Assembly: GCA_031416415.1 (NCBI GenBank)
Contig: JANOTP010000050.1
Location: 6,490-70,489 of the forward strand
Length of the DNA stretch: 64,000 nucleotides
Reading direction: 5' to 3'
Source: JANYCO01 sp031416415
GTDB taxonomy: Bacteria; Bacteroidota; Bacteroidia; Cytophagales; Cytophagaceae
Numbering within the stretch: the stretch's first letter is position 1; every line of letters begins with the position of its first letter. Below the pieces are notes generated by a model, which worked only from the letters and a program-made list of their open reading frames with translations, searched no databases and was not told where the DNA came from. The translations under genes and the position numbers were made by a program. Shown here piece after piece: positions 26,526-35,035 of this stretch.

Positions 26526-27050
26526 TTATTCTGGCCTCCTCAATCCAAAATCGTATCGCTCGTCTATGATTCTTTTCAAAATGCCTATTTGCCCGCAATG
26601 ATACATTGTATGTTTTATATTCCAATCTATTGCTTCAAACTTTGTCTTTGCTATTGGATGTGGAACAGGTGTCGGTTCTAATCTATTTTCAAGCTCTGAT
26701 GGAGTTATATTTTTTATAATGCTTATTGATTTTTGTTGAACAATTTTTAGTTGACTTAATAAGTCAACAGGATTTGTTTTGCCAACCGAATTTTGTGGCA
26801 ACGCATTCGTAAATAATTCATCGTATTCTTTAAGCGGTATTTTTTGAATCACATCCATTTGATGTCCCACTATTACCATCACAGAATGGTAATAATGACT
26901 CATGATTAAATGGCCAACTTGCCAGCTGATACTTGAATGAATTATTTCTGGAATTGTATCCCATTTATTAGTTGGAATTGTTTCGATTAGCTTATTTGTC
27001 CAGTCGTAAACACTTTCGGTTTGATTAGTTAAAATTTTAATTTGATCCAT
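26526..27050 (-). CDS. DinB-superfamily protein
   Basis: 174 residues of a four-helix-bundle type. The three metal-binding histidine positions of the DinB/YfiT fold are visible: H47 in WQVGHL, then H147 and H151 in NIKHTMYHCGQIG. Members include thiol S-transferases and proteins induced by DNA damage. The start codon overlaps the upstream desaturase by 14 bases, so translation is coupled and it belongs to the desaturase operon. The link to lipid desaturation is not understood. Confidence 0.82.
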   Translation of the reverse strand: MDQIKILTNQTESVYDWTNKLIETIPTNKWDTIPEIIHSSISWQVGHLIMSHYYHSVMVIVGHQMDVIQKIPLKEYDELFTNALPQNSVGKTNPVDLLSQLKIVQQKSISIIKNITPSELENRLEPTPVPHPIAKTKFEAIDWNIKHTMYHCGQIGILKRIIDERYDFGLRRPE

Positions 27051-28098
27051 AGCTCATTCGTTTTAATAATTTCAAATGTGAAACAACTCCACCCCAGTAG
27101 GTCGTTTGATTTGGTTTAATATTATTTTTCAGCAAAATATCATAAAGGACTTTGTTAAGTTTCGGATAATACACATGATGGTAATGCGGAAACAAATGAT
27201 GTGCAATATGATTATTAAAACCACCCAGAATAAAGTTTACAAATTCACTAAAGGGGTGCATATCATTAGAACTTTTAATTTGATTCATTATCCAAGATGT
27301 ATTTATATAACCATTTTCATCTGTTGTCGGGTATTCAGTCCTTTCAACATGATGTGTCATAAAAAATGTAAAAAGTAAAAACAACGATTGAAATAGATGC
27401 ATCAAGACAAAACCCATTAAGACTAAGTACCATGTATGCAAAGAAAATAGCATTGGGAAAACGAGTATAAAAGTCAGATAAAAGACCTTTTGAACCCAAA
27501 ATGAAAAATGGTAAGTCAAGCCTTTCTTTTCGTTATATTCGTCCTTTGAAAAAAGGATTACAAAATCTTTTATAAATACCCAAAACAAAGAATAAGTTGT
27601 ATATGCAAATGGTGCGTACAAATGCTGGTAGCGATGATACCAATAATGTTTACTATTTGGAATAACACGGATAAGTTTAGATATTTTCAAATCAGAGTCG
27701 TAATCCTCAACATTTGGGGCATAATGATGTGAATTTATATGGCGTTGCTTCCATGCTTCAGCATGTGCACCAACAATACTGTAAATAAAAATAAAACAAA
27801 TATTATTCAGCTTCTTACTTGGAAAAATTGTATTGTGAGAGAAGTCATGAGAAAAATTAAATGCAAAAAGCAATGAAACAAAACCATAAATAATATAACA
27901 GAAAATAAAAGCCAACGTATTATTTAGTGTGTATAATGTTAAATAAAAAATAATAGACAGTGAAAAATAGAAAATAAATTTTATCGAAATTTTCAACACA
28001 AAATTATTTTTATTAATAGAAATCTTCTCTTCCACTTGTCTATAAATAGTTTTAAGCAAATCACTGTCTTCAACAATATGAATATGTCTATCTTTCAA
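27037..28098 (-). CDS. Membrane fatty acid desaturase (second copy)
   Basis: 353 residues with four to six membrane segments and all three histidine boxes of di-iron desaturases: H84-DFS-H88, H120-INS-HH125 and H297-IA-HH301 followed by the family pattern LFPHYHHVYYP. It introduces a double bond into a fatty acyl chain in the membrane. The frame begins with TTG at 28098, 11 bases inside the end of the first desaturase gene, and no ATG is available nearby, so a coupled TTG start is likely. The two desaturases differ in sequence, so they are not a recent duplication. Confidence 0.88.
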   Translation of the reverse strand: MKDRHIHIVEDSDLLKTIYRQVEEKISINKNNFVLKISIKFIFYFSLSIIFYLTLYTLNNTLAFIFCYIIYGFVSLLFAFNFSHDFSHNTIFPSKKLNNICFIFIYSIVGAHAEAWKQRHINSHHYAPNVEDYDSDLKISKLIRVIPNSKHYWYHRYQHLYAPFAYTTYSLFWVFIKDFVILFSKDEYNEKKGLTYHFSFWVQKVFYLTFILVFPMLFSLHTWYLVLMGFVLMHLFQSLFLLFTFFMTHHVERTEYPTTDENGYINTSWIMNQIKSSNDMHPFSEFVNFILGGFNNHIAHHLFPHYHHVYYPKLNKVLYDILLKNNIKPNQTTYWGGVVSHLKLLKRMSYGSN

Positions 28099-29185
28099 AG
28101 GCTATTGGATTAAATTTTTGATTACTTCCCATTGCCTTTAAAAACCTAAAATGGGAGGCGAGCGATTTTCTGTAAGGCATTTCCATATAAACTAAACCAT
28201 GTTTTTTGGAAAGCTCTTTAAACAATGGCAATATTTTAATATAATGAACATGACAAATATTAGGCAATAAATGGTGTAAGGCATGAGCATTAAAGCCGCC
28301 TAAAGTCCAATTCAAGAATTTGCTATTTGCATTATAATCTACAGAAGTACACATCTGTAATTTAGGCCAACTCATGTTTAATTTATTTTCCTCATCAGGG
28401 ATTGGGTGCTCAACAAAATCTGACAAATGAGAAACGCCCAGAACACCAACAAACAGTAATGAAACCATAAAGTGATTTAATATAAATGCCAGTAAAATTA
28501 TTTCCCACTCAAATGGCAAAAGATATAAAGGAAGAATAATCATGTAGCATATATAAAGGGCCTTATATAGAATTAATTTAACAACTTCATTTTTGGGTAT
28601 CTCTATTTTAATTGTTCTACTTGAATAATTAATTAGCATTAACGTTTCTCGAAAAAAAAACCAATTGATTGAATAAAGTAAATATAGAAAAGGAGCATAA
28701 ATAAATTGATAGCGATGAAACCATTTTAATTTTTGGCTTTCAGTCATTCGGAATAATGGATTTTTCAACACATCGATATCACTTCCCTCAATATTGGTAT
28801 ATAAATGATGTGATTCATTATGGTTTTTGCCCCATACATATGCGTTGTTTCCTTGAAGATTAAAGCTAAGCGAAAATAAAAAATTGTTCCAAAATTTACT
28901 CTTGACCGCTACACCATGAGCAGCGTCGTGGGAAATATTAAAAGCAGTCAACAATACAGAGAGTCCCATTAATAGATAAAATGAATAAAACCCAAATGTT
29001 GATGTACTTGTAATCATTAAAGCATAAAACAAGACGTCTAGACTGAAATAAAATAAGATTTTAAAGATCATTATATTATTGCCTGTCTTACGAATTTCAT
29101 TTTCTAAAAAATACTGTTCTAGTTTTTCATTTAGTTCTTTATAGAAATCAGTACCTTCGTCCTTAGAAAATTTTAATTTTTTCAT
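28088..29185 (-). CDS. Membrane fatty acid desaturase (first copy)
   Basis: 365 residues with hydrophobic segments near 38-60, 66-84, 160-180, 205-245, and the three His boxes H86-DAA-H90, H122-NES-HH127 and H301-AL-HH305. The second box is preceded by WGKN and the third followed by LLPNICHVHY, as in acyl-lipid or acyl-CoA desaturases. The ATG overlaps the stop of the upstream ATP-grasp remnant by 4 bases (ATGA) and its end overlaps the second desaturase, so the genes are read as one coupled operon. Substrate and regiochemistry are unknown. Confidence 0.88.
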   Translation of the reverse strand: MKKLKFSKDEGTDFYKELNEKLEQYFLENEIRKTGNNIMIFKILFYFSLDVLFYALMITSTSTFGFYSFYLLMGLSVLLTAFNISHDAAHGVAVKSKFWNNFLFSLSFNLQGNNAYVWGKNHNESHHLYTNIEGSDIDVLKNPLFRMTESQKLKWFHRYQFIYAPFLYLLYSINWFFFRETLMLINYSSRTIKIEIPKNEVVKLILYKALYICYMIILPLYLLPFEWEIILLAFILNHFMVSLLFVGVLGVSHLSDFVEHPIPDEENKLNMSWPKLQMCTSVDYNANSKFLNWTLGGFNAHALHHLLPNICHVHYIKILPLFKELSKKHGLVYMEMPYRKSLASHFRFLKAMGSNQKFNPIAFER

Positions 29186-30121
29186 TTTACAATTTTATTT
29201 TTAAGGGCGTTTTTCTTTATTCTATAATGACGAAAGAGCATTTTAAAACCCTCTAACGCATTTGGACAATTTATACCGTTAGATAAATTACGTTTACTTA
29301 TTTTCATTATAAATTCCCAATGTCTGAATATTTCTTTGTAAGCCTCTAACAATGTAAATTTTCTATCGTAGATATGAATCGGCTCTCCTTTTACTCCGTT
29401 AATTTCTAAAATTTTCATCTTCCCTGCAATAAAATCATCAAATGTTTTACATTTAATATCATAACGCGCATAATTGAAAAGGGATATCGCATTATTGATA
29501 TTTTCAAATTTTTCTATAATCCCTTTATTTACAATCTCTATCTTTTCAATGTAAGTAGCGCCATAGTCCCAGTTTCCAATAGCTATAGGCTGACATTCTT
29601 TGTCTTTCTCTATAACCATTTCTAATTCATCCCGACATTTATTAAATATCTTCTCTTTTCTAAACCTAGAAGTATCATTTTCTGAAATTAATATTTTAAG
29701 AGTAGAAATACCATCACCTTTAACTGTTAAGTAGCGTCGTTCCGTAATGCTACTAATTGCTAAATGGCCATTAGCATTATGGATCAATACACTCTCCTAT
29801 ATCTGGCTTTACTATTAAGGGAAAAGAAATATCTTCAAGTATTAAACTTTTCAATACTTTTTGAATAGTATCTGTTTTTGAAACAAAAAAAGTTTTCGGT
29901 CTAAATTCATCAGGAATGTGGGTAGTAATAAAATATTTTGAATCACAAGCAAAGCCCCCCAATGCTATTTTAGGATTAACTGATGCAAAGTAAAATAGCT
30001 TGCCTGCTTTAATAGAACCAATGAAAAATACATATAGGGTTAGTGGAAGATATAACAATTCCATAGGCCAATAACGCCAAGTATAAATAATTTTCAAAAC
30101 ACTAAGCGACTTAATATTCAT
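29182..30121 (-). pseudogene. Broken ATP-grasp (D-Ala-D-Ala ligase-like) gene
   Basis: Two frames together make one member of a Bacteroidota ATP-grasp family. The upstream part runs from MNIKSLSVLKIIYTW (ATG at 30121; a GTG at 30190 would add 23 residues) to FPLIVKPDIGE, then hits a stop near 29778. The downstream part resumes in another frame at about 29796 with VLIHNANGHLAISSIT and continues through VKGDG, RYDIK and KILEING to 29182. In relatives about 45-50 residues with the ATP-lid lie between these blocks; here they are missing. So it has a deletion plus frameshift and is probably inactive. Confidence 0.75.
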
Positions 30122-30421
30122 TGTGGTAATATCAAACAACCAATAATCACTTTGTAAAATAGAATTGAAATATACAATAGTTTCTTTCACATAAATAATG
30201 CTATTTCAATTTAATATAGTACAATGATATATTTTTAAGAATTACATTTGAATAAAATATACAGAATCAATATAATTGTTAGAATTCCATTAATTTAAAA
30301 TTGAATAGTTGCATGTATTTCACCTACCTTTACCCGTGTGCTTAATTAAAAGCAAAGACTTATAAATACCTAGCGATATACTAGACACAAAAATAAAACA
30401 GATAAGCATATTTAACACTAT

Positions 30422-31516
30422 ATGATATTTATAATTGGACTCTCCATTTCTACCTTCATTTTTATTCTTTTATGTTTAAAGAAAAACAAATCAGAATCCG
30501 ATAAAATTTTAGCTGTATGGATGGGCTTTATGAGCATACATGTATTTTTATATTATTTGCATTATTCGCAGTATGTATATGAATTCCCATTCTTAATTGG
30601 AACAATACTACCGCTCCCAATTTTACATGGAGTTTTTTTATATTTTTATGCCAAAGCATTAATGCATAAAAACGCTTTTCAAAAACAAATTTGGGCCTTA
30701 CATCTTTTTCCATTTATTTTTCTAATTATTCTAGCTATTCCATTTTATGCTTTGAGCGGAGAAGATAAAATTAACGTTTTTAAAAACGATGGAGAAGGTT
30801 ATGAATGGTATTCTATGATACAATATGCAATGTTTGTAGTCGTAGGGTTTGGTTATGGAATTTTCACCTTTAAAATGATTCGCAACTATAGAAAAAATAT
30901 TCTTGATTATATTTCAAACAACGACAAACAAATGTTAAGATGGCTTGAATACCTTACTCTAGGATTAAGCATTATTTGGACCACTATCGCTTTTTTTGAT
31001 GATTATATTATATTTTTCGTGGTCACTCTTTTCGTAGCCTTCATTGGCATCTATGGTTTTTTTCAAGTACCGCTATATTTTATAAATATTGATCAAGGTG
31101 TAATTGCTGATGGAACTGTAAACGTTCTGGCTGAAAACACCTCAAAAGAAGAAAAATATAAAAAATCAGGATTTAGCGCTGAACAAACCAAACAGCTTTT
31201 CGATCGCTTAGAGGAATTAACTAAAAGAGAAAAACTTTACGAAAACAGTGATATAACTCTTATTGAACTTGCTAATCGACTAGAAGTACCTCCAAATTAT
31301 TTATCACAAGCGATTAATTCACAAACGAATGAAACCTTTTACCATTATATAAATAAATATCGCATTGAAGCATTCATTCAAAAAATCGAATTAAAACAGC
31401 ATCTTCAATACACCATTTTAGCATTGGCTTATGAGTGTGGATTCAATTCAAAGTCTACTTTTAATAAATACTTTAAAAACCATACAGGGAAATCACCCTC
31501 TGAATACATTAATTAA
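30422..31516 (+). CDS. AraC-family regulator with an N-terminal membrane domain
   Basis: 364 residues. The first 220 hold seven or so hydrophobic segments (for instance 3-20, 34-50, 55-75, 90-112, 136-155, 172-190, 195-215), and residues 255-364 are an AraC-type double helix-turn-helix ending with the classic ECGFNSKSTFNKYFKNHTGK segment. Such membrane AraC proteins are common in Bacteroidota and are thought to sense an envelope signal and bind DNA directly. It is divergent from the ATP-grasp/desaturase operon across a 300-base gap, so it may regulate that operon; this is inference from position. Confidence 0.85.
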   Translation: MIFIIGLSISTFIFILLCLKKNKSESDKILAVWMGFMSIHVFLYYLHYSQYVYEFPFLIGTILPLPILHGVFLYFYAKALMHKNAFQKQIWALHLFPFIFLIILAIPFYALSGEDKINVFKNDGEGYEWYSMIQYAMFVVVGFGYGIFTFKMIRNYRKNILDYISNNDKQMLRWLEYLTLGLSIIWTTIAFFDDYIIFFVVTLFVAFIGIYGFFQVPLYFINIDQGVIADGTVNVLAENTSKEEKYKKSGFSAEQTKQLFDRLEELTKREKLYENSDITLIELANRLEVPPNYLSQAINSQTNETFYHYINKYRIEAFIQKIELKQHLQYTILALAYECGFNSKSTFNKYFKNHTGKSPSEYIN

Positions 31517-31630
31517 GGTATTGATTGTCAAATAAAAAACAAATCTATCCCTTTAAACATTGTCCACCCTTGTAGGCTCGGGCGATTTGATACGGAGTTT
31601 TTTCATCTTTTGTATCAAAAAATAATAGAT

Positions 31631-32620
31631 ATGAAGAAACTGTTTTTTTACTCTTTCTTTGGTGTGCTATTTCTGACAGCATGCCATAGAGAAGATATAG
31701 CTACTCCAGGACTCCTTGTACCCTTAACTGTAGATCAAGACAATAGTATACCATCGTTGTCTATCAATGGCACTAGGCTACATGTAGAATCATTCGGAAA
31801 CCCTACTGATCCGATTGTAATTGTTATTCATGGTGGACCAGGAGGTGATTACAGATCAATGTTAAGTGCTGCTCAACTTGCCTATAACGGTTATTTTGTA
31901 GTTTTTTATGATCAAAGAGGATCTGGACTTTCAAAAAGAGAAGACAAAAGCCAATATGAAAAAGCAGACGCTGTACAACTTTTTATAAATGACCTTGATG
32001 GCATTGTTAATCATTTTAAGTTACAAGACACTCAAAAAGTATTTCTTGCAGGACATTCTTGGGGGGCGATGCTAGCAACTGGTTATATTAATCAGCACCC
32101 AGAAAAAATTTCGGGGGCTATTTTGGCAGAACCTGGAGGATTTACATGGACACAAACTCAGGAATATTTGGACAGGTCAAACCATATTAAATTTTTCTCT
32201 GAAGCGCTCAACAATGCCATCTTCCCTGAACAAATTTTTGCGGGGAGGAGCGAACATGAAGTCCTCGATTATAAGGCATCCTACTTTGGTGCGTTTGAAA
32301 ATGCGCCAGGGAATACGATTGGAAACTCAGGTCCTTATCCATTTTGGAGGAATGGCGCAGTCGCTTTTAACACACTAATTGACAATGCTGACAAAAACGG
32401 ATTCGATTTTACAACTCGACTAAATCAATTCCCAACCAAAATCTTATTCCTCTACAGTGAATTTAACACAGCTTATGGATTGGACTGGGCAAAGACAGTC
32501 TCCTCGCCTTATCCCAATGTTGACGTTCAATTATTAAATGGCACAGGACATGAAATGTATTATTTCGGATGGAATAATTTATATCCTAAAGCATTAACTT
32601 ATTTAAACAACTTAAAATGA
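31631..32620 (+). CDS. Alpha/beta hydrolase lipoprotein, prolyl iminopeptidase-like
   Basis: 329 residues. A lipoprotein signal ends in the lipobox LTAC (Cys18). The fold shows the oxyanion HGGPGG at 68-73 characteristic of proline iminopeptidases (S33), DQRGSG at 94-99, and the nucleophile S143 in GHSWG. A likely catalytic His is in GTGHEMYYF near the end. It is therefore a membrane-anchored peptidase or esterase facing the envelope. I use the ATG at 31631 because the longer frame starts with TTG. It shares an ATGA overlap with the next gene. Confidence 0.86.
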   Translation: MKKLFFYSFFGVLFLTACHREDIATPGLLVPLTVDQDNSIPSLSINGTRLHVESFGNPTDPIVIVIHGGPGGDYRSMLSAAQLAYNGYFVVFYDQRGSGLSKREDKSQYEKADAVQLFINDLDGIVNHFKLQDTQKVFLAGHSWGAMLATGYINQHPEKISGAILAEPGGFTWTQTQEYLDRSNHIKFFSEALNNAIFPEQIFAGRSEHEVLDYKASYFGAFENAPGNTIGNSGPYPFWRNGAVAFNTLIDNADKNGFDFTTRLNQFPTKILFLYSEFNTAYGLDWAKTVSSPYPNVDVQLLNGTGHEMYYFGWNNLYPKALTYLNNLK

Positions 32621-33282
32621 AAATTTATAAAATAGCACTCTTAAGCAGCTGGCTTCTGGCGTTTACAAATTCATACTCGCAAGAAATAAACTGGAGAAAT
32701 ACTGATTCAAGTTCATCACATTTTGTATCTATAAATTTCGGCGCAGATTACAGTTCTTATTATGGTTTATCTTATGGTTATAAGATAAAAAACAAGTTTG
32801 CGCCAATAGTTATTGGAAATGATTTTAACGTTTCCTTTGGCAAACAATTAACAGATGATTGGAAATCTAGAACAACTATCCAAACTGAATTATGGCACAA
32901 CAAGCATTTTTCATGGTCATTAAAAACAGGATTCATTGTAAAGAGATTTGAATCAGAAATTGCCCGACTAGTAAATTTAGGTGCCGACATTACTACCATT
33001 TTTGGCTTTTCAAAACCAAAGGGTGGTATAGGTCTTGTCATACATTATGACAGGTCCTCCTCTACTCATATCAAAAATAAATTACTGAAAGAATATTATC
33101 CAGAGATAAAGGACGGTTGGTATAAAACATCAGGAGGCAATTTCAAATTTGGAATTAGAGGAAATTATTCGATTAAAAAATGGAATACCTATTTAAATAT
33201 TGGCAAAACCTATGGACAAAACTTTAAAGACAATCCTACGCTCCCATTTTATTTAGATATAGCTATACAAAAACAATTTTAA
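32617..33282 (+). CDS. Hypothetical outer-membrane beta-barrel protein
   Basis: 221 residues with a signal peptide ending at SYSQ (19-22). The rest alternates polar and aromatic residues in strand-length blocks (FVSINFGADYSSYYGLSYGY, FSWSLKTGFIVKRF) and ends DIAIQKQF, the terminal Phe being typical of barrel proteins. I do not recognise a family. The start overlaps the hydrolase stop (ATGA), so the two are coupled and may act together in the outer membrane or periplasm. Confidence 0.7.
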   Translation: MKIYKIALLSSWLLAFTNSYSQEINWRNTDSSSSHFVSINFGADYSSYYGLSYGYKIKNKFAPIVIGNDFNVSFGKQLTDDWKSRTTIQTELWHNKHFSWSLKTGFIVKRFESEIARLVNLGADITTIFGFSKPKGGIGLVIHYDRSSSTHIKNKLLKEYYPEIKDGWYKTSGGNFKFGIRGNYSIKKWNTYLNIGKTYGQNFKDNPTLPFYLDIAIQKQF

Positions 33283-33388
33283 TATCTTTAAAATGTTGAA
33301 GAGGTTTTTATCGAAAGGCAAAATTATTCAAGCACATTATGGAAAGTTTATGGGAGATCATTTGCCACTTGAAAAAATTAGTCAACTG

Positions 33389-33429
33389 TTTTGCTGAATG
33401 GCATTGAAAAATTATACCATTCAGCAAAA
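33389..33429. terminator. Bidirectional hairpin between the barrel gene and ilvA
   Basis: TTTTGCTGAATGG (33389-33401) pairs perfectly with CCATTCAGCAAAA (33417-33429) around a 15-base loop. It separates two convergent genes; the A/T ends of the stem give a short T-run leftward, just past the ilvA stop. Confidence 0.65.
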
Positions 33430-33435
33430 ATGCTT

Positions 33436-34698
33436 TTACAAAAAGTAATTAAATAAATTTGGATCTTTATTAATAGAAGTATATTGAAATTTCTTTTTAT
33501 GCATTCTTTCCATCAAAGGTTCGTAATCTTCCTTTTGTTTTAGCTCAATACCTACAAGGGCTGGGCCGTATTCTTTAACCGTCTTTTTAGTATATTCGAA
33601 ATGAGTGATATCGTCATTTGGACCAAGTACTTCGTCAAGAAACTCGCGAAGTGCGCCTGCACGTTGAGGAAAGTTTACAATAAAATAATGCTTCACTCCT
33701 TCGTACAACAATGATCTATTGCGTATTTCGTCCATGCGACCCAGATCGTTATTGCTACCACTTACCACACAAACTACATTTTTTCCCTTTATTTTATCTT
33801 TGTAAAAATCAAGTGCGGAAATACTTAGAGCTCCTGCAGGCTCTACAACTATTGCCTCTTCGTTGTATAATTTTATAATAGTAGAACAAACTTTTCCTTC
33901 TGGCACAAGAATCATATCGTCGATAGAATCTCTGCAAATTTCAAAATTTATATCTCCAACTCTTTTTACTGCTGCACCATCAACAAATTTATCAATATGA
34001 TCTAGGGTTATATTTTGTTTGTTCTTAATAGAGTTTGCCATAGCTGGAGCACCCTCTGGCTCTACACCAATAATTTTTGTATCGGGGCTTAACGCTCTAA
34101 AACAAGAAATCACACCAGATACTAAACCTCCCCCTCCTACTGGAACGAAGATATAGTCTATTTTTTCTTTAAAATCTTCTAGGATCTCAAGTGCAACGGT
34201 TGCCTGTCCTTCTACAATTTTTTCATGGTCAAAGGGAGGCACAAACAATTTTTTATGTTCTTTGCAATAGTTCATTGCCTCTGCATAAGAATCGTCAAAG
34301 GTATCTCCAATAAGTACTACGTCCACATATTCTTTTCCGAACATCCTTACTTGATTCACCTTTTGTCCAGGAGTTGTAGCAGGCATATAAATTCTACCTT
34401 TTATTTTAAGCAAATTACAAGAATAAGCGACCCCTTGAGCATGATTTCCTGCACTAGCACAAACTACGCCCACCTCCAGTTCCTCCTTAGGAGTAGAAGC
34501 AATTAGATTATAGGCACCTCTTAACTTATAAGAACGAACAATCTGAAGATCTTCTCTTTTTAGTAAAATAGAACATTCATACCTTGATGAAAGATTAATA
34601 TTTCTATTAAGAGGTGTATGTGTAACAATCCCCTTTAGACGCTCTCCGGCTTCTCTTATTTTGTCAATACTGACGAATTTACTATTTGAAACTTGCAT
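33436..34698 (-). CDS. ilvA: Threonine ammonia-lyase (threonine dehydratase)
   Basis: PLP enzyme that converts threonine to 2-oxobutanoate, the first step of isoleucine synthesis. The 420-residue form has the PLP lysine K58 in SYKLRGAYN, the glycine-rich phosphate loop VGGGGLVSG and SGSNND near 310. The last 80 residues are an ACT-like regulatory domain (VNFPQRAGALREFL), as in the short Bacteroidota/Gram-positive type, ending DPNLFNYFL. I chose the ATG at 34698; the longer frame starts with TTG and adds 29 residues with no family match. Confidence 0.94.
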   Translation of the reverse strand: MQVSNSKFVSIDKIREAGERLKGIVTHTPLNRNINLSSRYECSILLKREDLQIVRSYKLRGAYNLIASTPKEELEVGVVCASAGNHAQGVAYSCNLLKIKGRIYMPATTPGQKVNQVRMFGKEYVDVVLIGDTFDDSYAEAMNYCKEHKKLFVPPFDHEKIVEGQATVALEILEDFKEKIDYIFVPVGGGGLVSGVISCFRALSPDTKIIGVEPEGAPAMANSIKNKQNITLDHIDKFVDGAAVKRVGDINFEICRDSIDDMILVPEGKVCSTIIKLYNEEAIVVEPAGALSISALDFYKDKIKGKNVVCVVSGSNNDLGRMDEIRNRSLLYEGVKHYFIVNFPQRAGALREFLDEVLGPNDDITHFEYTKKTVKEYGPALVGIELKQKEDYEPLMERMHKKKFQYTSINKDPNLFNYFL

Positions 34699-34705
34699 AA
34701 GGTTG

Positions 34706-34737
34706 CAAAAATACTCTATAAAAAATTGATATTCAAT
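34706..34737 (-). promoter_or_regulatory. Candidate ilvA promoter abutting the start codon
   Basis: On the minus strand ATTG (34734-34737), 20 bases and TATTTTTG (34706-34713), a full match to TAnnTTTG. The box ends 7 bases before the ilvA ATG, so the mRNA would have almost no leader. A divergent gene starts at 34762, close to the upstream box. Confidence 0.5.
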
Positions 34738-34761
34738 AAAAATTATTTGTACATTGTATAT

Positions 34762-34953
34762 ATGAACACAATGAATGGCATTCAAACATTAAGTATTATA
34801 GGGCTAGTCTTTAGTATTTTCTGCCAAGGCGTATTATTACTTGTTAATAAAAACGTTACGGATATGTGGGCATTATATCCTACTTGGGCTGGAATTTTTC
34901 TTATTGGCACTATTCTTAGACTACTTGACAAAGGTGGCGACCACCATCATTAA
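34762..34953 (+). CDS. Small membrane protein, 63 residues
   Basis: Two hydrophobic segments (about 8-27 and 41-57) joined by NKNVTDMWALYPTW, with a polar tail ending in three histidines. Its function is unknown to me. The first in-frame ATG (34762) is used; the frame could extend to a TTG but that lies inside the ilvA start region. It is divergent from ilvA with only 63 bases between starts and precedes kmo by 82 bases. The clean two-helix topology supports it being real. Confidence 0.6.
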   Translation: MNTMNGIQTLSIIGLVFSIFCQGVLLLVNKNVTDMWALYPTWAGIFLIGTILRLLDKGGDHHH

Positions 34954-35023
34954 TCCGTTTTTAATTACCTTTTACTCTACTTTTCTTTTAACAAAATAAT
35001 CTGGCATTTAAATCACGGTATCT

Positions 35024-35031
35024 TATATTTG
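35024..35031 (+). promoter_or_regulatory. TAnnTTTG box directly before kmo
   Basis: TATATTTG matches the Bacteroidota -7 consensus and ends 4 bases before the kmo ATG, implying a leaderless transcript. The upstream element is weak (CTGG about 19 bases earlier), which lowers confidence. Confidence 0.35.
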
Positions 35032-35035
35032 AAAT

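Noticed and set aside
34699..34785. 29-residue extension of ilvA from TTG
   Set aside because: It would overlap the divergent small gene and the promoter box; the ATG at 34698 gives the usual N-terminus.
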